NCBI GenBank assembly: GCA_963735495.1
Contig: CAVTLG010000002.1
Location: 868,001 to 932,000, forward strand
From: CAVTLG01 sp963735495
GTDB taxonomy: Bacteria; Chloroflexota; Ktedonobacteria; Ktedonobacterales; Ktedonobacteraceae
DNA length: 64,000 bases
Direction: 5' to 3'
The position numbers and the translations under genes were made by a program. Below, one piece after another: positions 60,392 through 64,000 of the stretch. The first letter of the stretch is position 1. Each line of letters begins with the position of its first letter. The notes beneath the pieces are model-generated. The model did not search any database. It had not been told where the DNA came from and worked only from the letters and a program-made list of their open reading frames with translations.

Positions 60392-61837
60392 GTGAAGAAA
60401 AAACGACTCGTGCTTCTGCCGTTAGTGGCTATGGTGCTCTTTATTAGCGCAGGCTTTTTATGGCGTGCACCAGCAGCCGCACAGGCAACGGCAGTATCAA
60501 TCAGCGGCCTGCATGTTGCCGGTAATCAGCTTGAAAATGCTGCCGGCCAGGCAATCCGCCCACTGGGCGTGGACCGCTCTGGCAGCGAGTATATGTGCGA
60601 CGCCGCTAGCGATACGACCGTATTTGATGGTCCCAGCGATGCTACCTCTATCAGCACCATGGCAAGCTGGAATATCAATGCCGTACGCGTACCCCTCAAC
60701 GAAGACTGCTGGCTGGGTCTCAACGGCTATCCAGCCGCCAGCTACACAGCCACACAATACCAGCAGGCCATCGTCAACTACGTCAATCTGCTCAACGCGA
60801 ATAACCTGATTGCCATCCTGGATCTGCACTGGAGCGCGCCAGGCACGCAGCAATCTAAAGGACAACTGGCGATGCCCGATCTCGACCACGCACCCACATT
60901 CTGGACCTCAGTGGCCAACACGTTCAAAGGTAACTCCTCGGTTATCTTCGACCTCTACAATGAACCCTTCACCACCAGCTGGTCCTGCTGGCTCAATGGC
61001 AGCACAGCAGCCAGTGCCAGTCCATGCACCGATGTCACCTTCGCCGTGGCTGGCATGCAAACACTGGTGAACACCGTACGAGCAACAGGAGCTACAAACG
61101 TGCTTATGCTGGGTGGTCTGGCCTACTCCAACGACTTATCTGGCTGGCTAGCGAATAAGCCCACTGATCCCTTGAACAACCTGGCAGCTTCGTTCCATTT
61201 ATACAACTTCAACACGTGCGATTACGCCAATTGTTGGGTCGTCAACGTCGCGCCGGTAGCTGCTCAGGTGCCCGTCATCGCTGGCGAAATAGGCGAAAAC
61301 GACTGCGCGCACAGCTTCATCGATACCGCGATGAACTGGTTAGATCAACATAATATCGGCTATCTCGCCTGGGCCTGGGATACCTATAACTGCGGGAACT
61401 TTCCATCCCTGATCAGTAGCTACGATGGCACGCCCACCGCGTACGGTGAAGGTCTCAAAGAGCATCTGTATGACCTGGCTAACGGCATTACCCCCACGCC
61501 AACTCCGACGCCTGTTCCCGGTCAGTATTGCAGCGTGAGCTACTCACCGAACTCGTGGACGGGAGCATTTACGGTGAACATCGTCATCAACAACATTAGC
61601 GCGACACCGATTACTGGTTGGACGCTGGTCTTCACATTCCCCAGCACCCAGATGGTCCAGGCAGGTTGGAATGCGACCTGGACACAACAGGGTGCGGTTG
61701 TGACAGCTCGGGATGTGGGCTATAACGATATCATCCCGGCAGGCGGCTCGGCCTCCCTTGGCTTCAACGGCACATGGACTACGAGCAATCCCTCGCCAAC
61801 TTCGTTTACCCTCAATGGTGTCACATGTAATACGTAG
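60392..61837 (+). CDS. Secreted GH5 cellulase with CBM2 domain
   Basis: A 481-residue secreted glycosidase. A signal peptide (residues 1-32, ending APAAAQA) precedes a GH5 TIM barrel, with the acid/base glutamate in LYNEPF (residue 191) and the nucleophile glutamate in AGEIGEND (residue 299). A Thr-Pro linker (TPTPTPTPVPG) leads to a CBM2 cellulose-binding domain (about 375-481, with GWTLVFTFPSTQ and GWNATWTQQG). It probably cuts cellulose or mannan outside the cell. GTG start after AAGGAGAG. A hairpin terminator follows. Confidence 0.9.
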   Translation: MKKKRLVLLPLVAMVLFISAGFLWRAPAAAQATAVSISGLHVAGNQLENAAGQAIRPLGVDRSGSEYMCDAASDTTVFDGPSDATSISTMASWNINAVRVPLNEDCWLGLNGYPAASYTATQYQQAIVNYVNLLNANNLIAILDLHWSAPGTQQSKGQLAMPDLDHAPTFWTSVANTFKGNSSVIFDLYNEPFTTSWSCWLNGSTAASASPCTDVTFAVAGMQTLVNTVRATGATNVLMLGGLAYSNDLSGWLANKPTDPLNNLAASFHLYNFNTCDYANCWVVNVAPVAAQVPVIAGEIGENDCAHSFIDTAMNWLDQHNIGYLAWAWDTYNCGNFPSLISSYDGTPTAYGEGLKEHLYDLANGITPTPTPTPVPGQYCSVSYSPNSWTGAFTVNIVINNISATPITGWTLVFTFPSTQMVQAGWNATWTQQGAVVTARDVGYNDIIPAGGSASLGFNGTWTTSNPSPTSFTLNGVTCNT

Positions 61838-61883
61838 TAAACATGTAATTAGATAGTATGGAGAAATTTCTTCATACATAGTA

Positions 61884-61935
61884 TTTTTCTTGGCCTGGAA
61901 ACATTACCAACAAAACATTTCCGGGTCAAGAAAAA
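61884..61935. terminator. Bidirectional hairpin after the cellulase gene
   Basis: TTTTTCTTG..CC.GGAAA on the left pairs with TTTCC.GG..CAAGAAAAA on the right, with two mismatches. The T/A ends let it act in both directions, between the cellulase gene and the minus-strand remnants. Confidence 0.7.
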
Positions 61936-62007
61936 TCACCGGCAGAGTTTCCCGTTTTTGCGGTTTCAGCCTGAGTCCTGCGTATCTCTACGGATTATCC
62001 AAAGTCT

Positions 62008-62199
62008 TCACGAACTCTGAACCTGTTGGAGCGCACGCCACCCCTCACGCAGCAGCACTGCGGTAATCAGCAGTGCTGCCAGTGGGTCAGCCCACCACCA
62101 ACCCAGGAGAGTGTTGACGAGAAGGCCAAGGAGGGTAACGGTAGCGAGGCAAGCTCCAACGGCTGTCAAAACGCCATCGCCTCGCAGCGCTCCGCGCCC
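62008..62199 (-). pseudogene. Remnant of a cation transporter (CDF-like), C-terminal part
   Basis: A 63-codon frame with no start of its own. It reads ALRGDGVLTAVGACLA, then NTLLGWWWADPLAALLITAV and LLREGWRALQ before a stop. The WWWADPLAALLI motif and two membrane helices match the last helices of cation-efflux proteins. The rest of the gene is gone, and upstream the frame hits a stop at once and joins an unrelated ATPase fragment. Confidence 0.65.
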
Positions 62200-62333
62200 T
62201 CACTGGACATAAAACGCAGCCAGCGCTCCAGGTAGATCTCGAAGAGATCGAGTTGTGTCTGGCGACCAATGAAGATGCTATTTAGATCAAGGGTCCCAGC
62301 GCCATCGTCCGCAGAACTAAAATCCATTGCCAT
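62166..62333 (-). pseudogene. Remnant of an ATPase gene, N-terminal part
   Basis: A 55-residue frame from an ATG at 62333. It contains SIFIGRQTQLDLFEIYLERW, which resembles the opening of bacterial STAND/AAA-type ATPase domains (a FVGR-like box), but stops before any Walker motif. Its last codons overlap the transporter remnant in another frame, so a deletion or rearrangement joined the two genes. Confidence 0.6.
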
Positions 62334-62375
62334 TTACGCGCCACCTCTCTACGTGCACTTGTTTCGTATCTTTCA

Positions 62376-62393
62376 TCTATCATAAACGATAGA
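62376..62393. promoter_or_regulatory. Inverted repeat upstream of the P450 gene
   Basis: TCTATC-ATAAAC-GATAGA, a perfect 6+6 inverted repeat, 112 bases before the P450 start. TATACT at about 62406 could be the -10. A dimeric repressor site is plausible. Confidence 0.45.
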
Positions 62394-62504
62394 GAGACGA
62401 TTATCTATACTATTACGCTCATTTTGCGGTATCATAGTATTGGTTGGTTGGATTATTCCTTTGCATGCTGGCAGAGGGATTATTGAAACAGGAATAATAG
62501 CCAT

Positions 62505-63869
62505 ATGAGCACAATACAAGCCGCCACAAAGACGCCAGATGACAGGATGCTCTTGCCCCCTGGCCCAAAACCACTGCCAATTGTGGGCAACTTATTGGAT
62601 TTTCGCCGCGACCAGCTTGGGTATATACGCGCACTAGAACGCCGCTATGGCAAGATGGCAACGCTCCGTTTTGGCAATTTCACACTTGTGATGCTGTTTC
62701 GACCAGAGCATGTGCGTTACGTTTTGACGGAGCATCCGCGCAATTTTACCAATAGCGAGTTCGCCAAAGAAGTGCAGGAGATAGTTGGCAATGGGCTGCT
62801 ATCAATCGATGGCGAGGCCCACCGACAACAGCGGCGCTTAGTACAGCCAGCATTTCATAAGAAACGCATCGAGGGCTATGCCAATGTCATGACACAACAT
62901 ACGAATGAGATGTTAGAACATTGGCACTCAGGCGATCACCTGGACATGCACCAGGAGATGCAAGCGTTGACATTGCGCATTGTGGCAAAATGCCTCTTCA
63001 ATGTCGATATGGCCAGCGAGGTTGCAGATATCGGACATGCCTTTACGGATATGCTTGAGAACGGCGTTACCCTGCTAGAAGGTTTACTTGGTCTCAAGAT
63101 TGATCTGCCAATTACAGCATATGGACGACGCATGGCAGCCAAGCACAAAGTTGATGCGTTTGTCTATAAGCTGATCGAGCAGCGCAGAGCTGAAGGGGGA
63201 GATACTGGAGATGTGCTCTCGATGCTGTTGGAAGCAGAGGAAGCGGACGGAGTGCTGGATAATACGCAGGTGCATGATCACATTCTGACGTTTGTGGCGG
63301 CAGGCCATGAGACAACTGCAAATGCGCTGACCTGGACATGCTATCTGCTCTCCCAATATCCACAGGTACGCGAGAAGTTGCAGACTGAACTCCAAACAGT
63401 CCTGGCCGGTCGTACTCCAACACCAGATGATATGGCCAAACTACCCTATACCGAGTGGGTGATAAACGAGTCTCTACGCATGTATCCGCCTGCCTGGGCA
63501 CAGGGTAGGCGCTCAATCGAGCCCTTTGATCTGGATGGCTACCACTTTCCAGCCGGTACAAACCTTATGTTTAGCCAATGGGTCATCCATTATCTGCCTG
63601 ATGTCTGGGGTGATCCTGAGACATTTCGGCCAGAACGCTGGGACCCTGAGCATGACCAGAAAATACCAGCCTGGTCCTACTTTCCCTTCGGAGGTGGTCC
63701 ACGCATCTGCATTGGCATGCCGTTTGCTCAGCTAGAAGCAAAATTACTGCTGGCAACGATCATCCAGCGCTTCACGCCCGAGCTGGCTCCTGACGCTAAA
63801 GTGGTGCTGGCACCGCGCATCACGCTGCGTCCAAAATATGGCATGCGGATGATACTTCACGAGAAATAG
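62505..63869 (+). CDS. Cytochrome P450
   Basis: A 454-residue P450. The proline-rich start LPPGPKPLPIVGN, the I-helix oxygen motif AGHETTAN, the ExxR pair in NESLRMYPP and the heme loop FPFGGGPRICIG with its cysteine ligand are all present. Overall it resembles CYP102/CYP4-like class II monooxygenases, which act on fatty acids or terpenoids, but the reductase domain is absent, so it needs separate redox partners. AGGA lies 12 bases upstream. It may be controlled through the nearby inverted repeat. Confidence 0.9.
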   Translation: MSTIQAATKTPDDRMLLPPGPKPLPIVGNLLDFRRDQLGYIRALERRYGKMATLRFGNFTLVMLFRPEHVRYVLTEHPRNFTNSEFAKEVQEIVGNGLLSIDGEAHRQQRRLVQPAFHKKRIEGYANVMTQHTNEMLEHWHSGDHLDMHQEMQALTLRIVAKCLFNVDMASEVADIGHAFTDMLENGVTLLEGLLGLKIDLPITAYGRRMAAKHKVDAFVYKLIEQRRAEGGDTGDVLSMLLEAEEADGVLDNTQVHDHILTFVAAGHETTANALTWTCYLLSQYPQVREKLQTELQTVLAGRTPTPDDMAKLPYTEWVINESLRMYPPAWAQGRRSIEPFDLDGYHFPAGTNLMFSQWVIHYLPDVWGDPETFRPERWDPEHDQKIPAWSYFPFGGGPRICIGMPFAQLEAKLLLATIIQRFTPELAPDAKVVLAPRITLRPKYGMRMILHEK

Positions 63870-63931
63870 TTAAGATGACGAAGCCGCAGATATTCCTGAT
63901 CGGTCCAACCATTAGACCGTGGTGAAATGCA

Positions 63932-64000
63932 TCATTCCTCGTCGCCAGAGTGGAGTATCTTCACCATGGTAAAAAGCGGTGTTCCAAACAACTCGTGAGG
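63932..64000 (-). other. Possible C-terminal end of a gene cut by the right edge
   Basis: Read leftwards from the edge, one minus-strand frame is open to a stop at 63932, ending in LFTMVKILHSGDEE. A second frame is open to 63912. Neither is long enough to identify. Confidence 0.3.

Overview
The window looks like a piece of a Ktedonobacteria-type (Chloroflexota) chromosome. The evidence is family-level and by eye: membrane-anchored Ser/Thr kinases with extracellular lectin-like domains, XRE/TPR and XRE/ATPase regulators, a class F sortase with a DUF4397 substrate, an EccC-type secretion ATPase, scattered tRNA and 5S genes, and secreted cellulases. Base composition is moderate; one gene near 31-32 kb is clearly AT-richer than its neighbours. 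No prophage, intact insertion sequence or CRISPR array was seen.

Layout. 0-3.5 kb: the 5' part of a GH74 xyloglucanase (cut by the left edge) with a CelR-like operator, a DUF4395/thioredoxin operon, an FmdB zinc ribbon and an unknown membrane protein. 3.7-7.8 kb: parA-parB, a DinB-fold protein, a GAF-type regulator and an HD hydrolase. 7.9-18.8 kb: XRE-TPR regulator, LysM-CHAP protein, SprT-like metalloprotein, S9 peptidase, a Ser/Thr kinase, and a large zinc-ribbon/BACON-like repeat protein. 18.8-24.7 kb: nfo-scpB, a frameshifted molybdopterin oxidoreductase, small proteins, an alpha/beta hydrolase and tRNA-Thr. 25.6-30.5 kb: a processive glycosyltransferase with a small membrane partner, a methyltransferase and a DEAD-box helicase. 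31-36.6 kb: an AT-rich membrane protein, an IS630-type MITE, and an XRE-ATPase next to a polytopic membrane ATPase. 36.7-45.6 kb: YtxH, a response regulator, tRNA-Lys, a solitary 5S rRNA, a DUF4870 protein, lon, clpX, tig (no clpP), tRNA-Gly and tRNA-Leu. 45.8-60.1 kb: an ECF sigma factor with a HEAT-repeat membrane partner, a kinase, DUF4397 plus sortase, a 1468-residue ubiquitin-like/FtsK (EccC-like) ATPase, a divergent TIR-like/lectin membrane protein, a VWA protein and an atypical kinase. 60.1-64 kb: a palindromic repeat, a GH5-CBM2 cellulase, two fused gene remnants and a cytochrome P450.

The most interesting proposal is a surface signalling/secretion module at 45.8-60.1 kb. The sigma factor gene, the EccC-like gene and the divergent TIR-like gene each carry a matching ECF-style promoter (GTAAC, 18 bases, GTTT). 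This suggests one autoregulated sigma factor switches on an EccC-like motor that lacks recognisable WXG100, EccB, EccD or EccE partners here, together with a TIR-like/VWA/kinase operon. The DUF4395-thioredoxin operon at 2.2 kb has the same spacing. This is inference from sequence pattern only.

Two genes (20442-22113 and 56907-58257) each need a single-base correction to read through; both may be real mutations or sequence errors.
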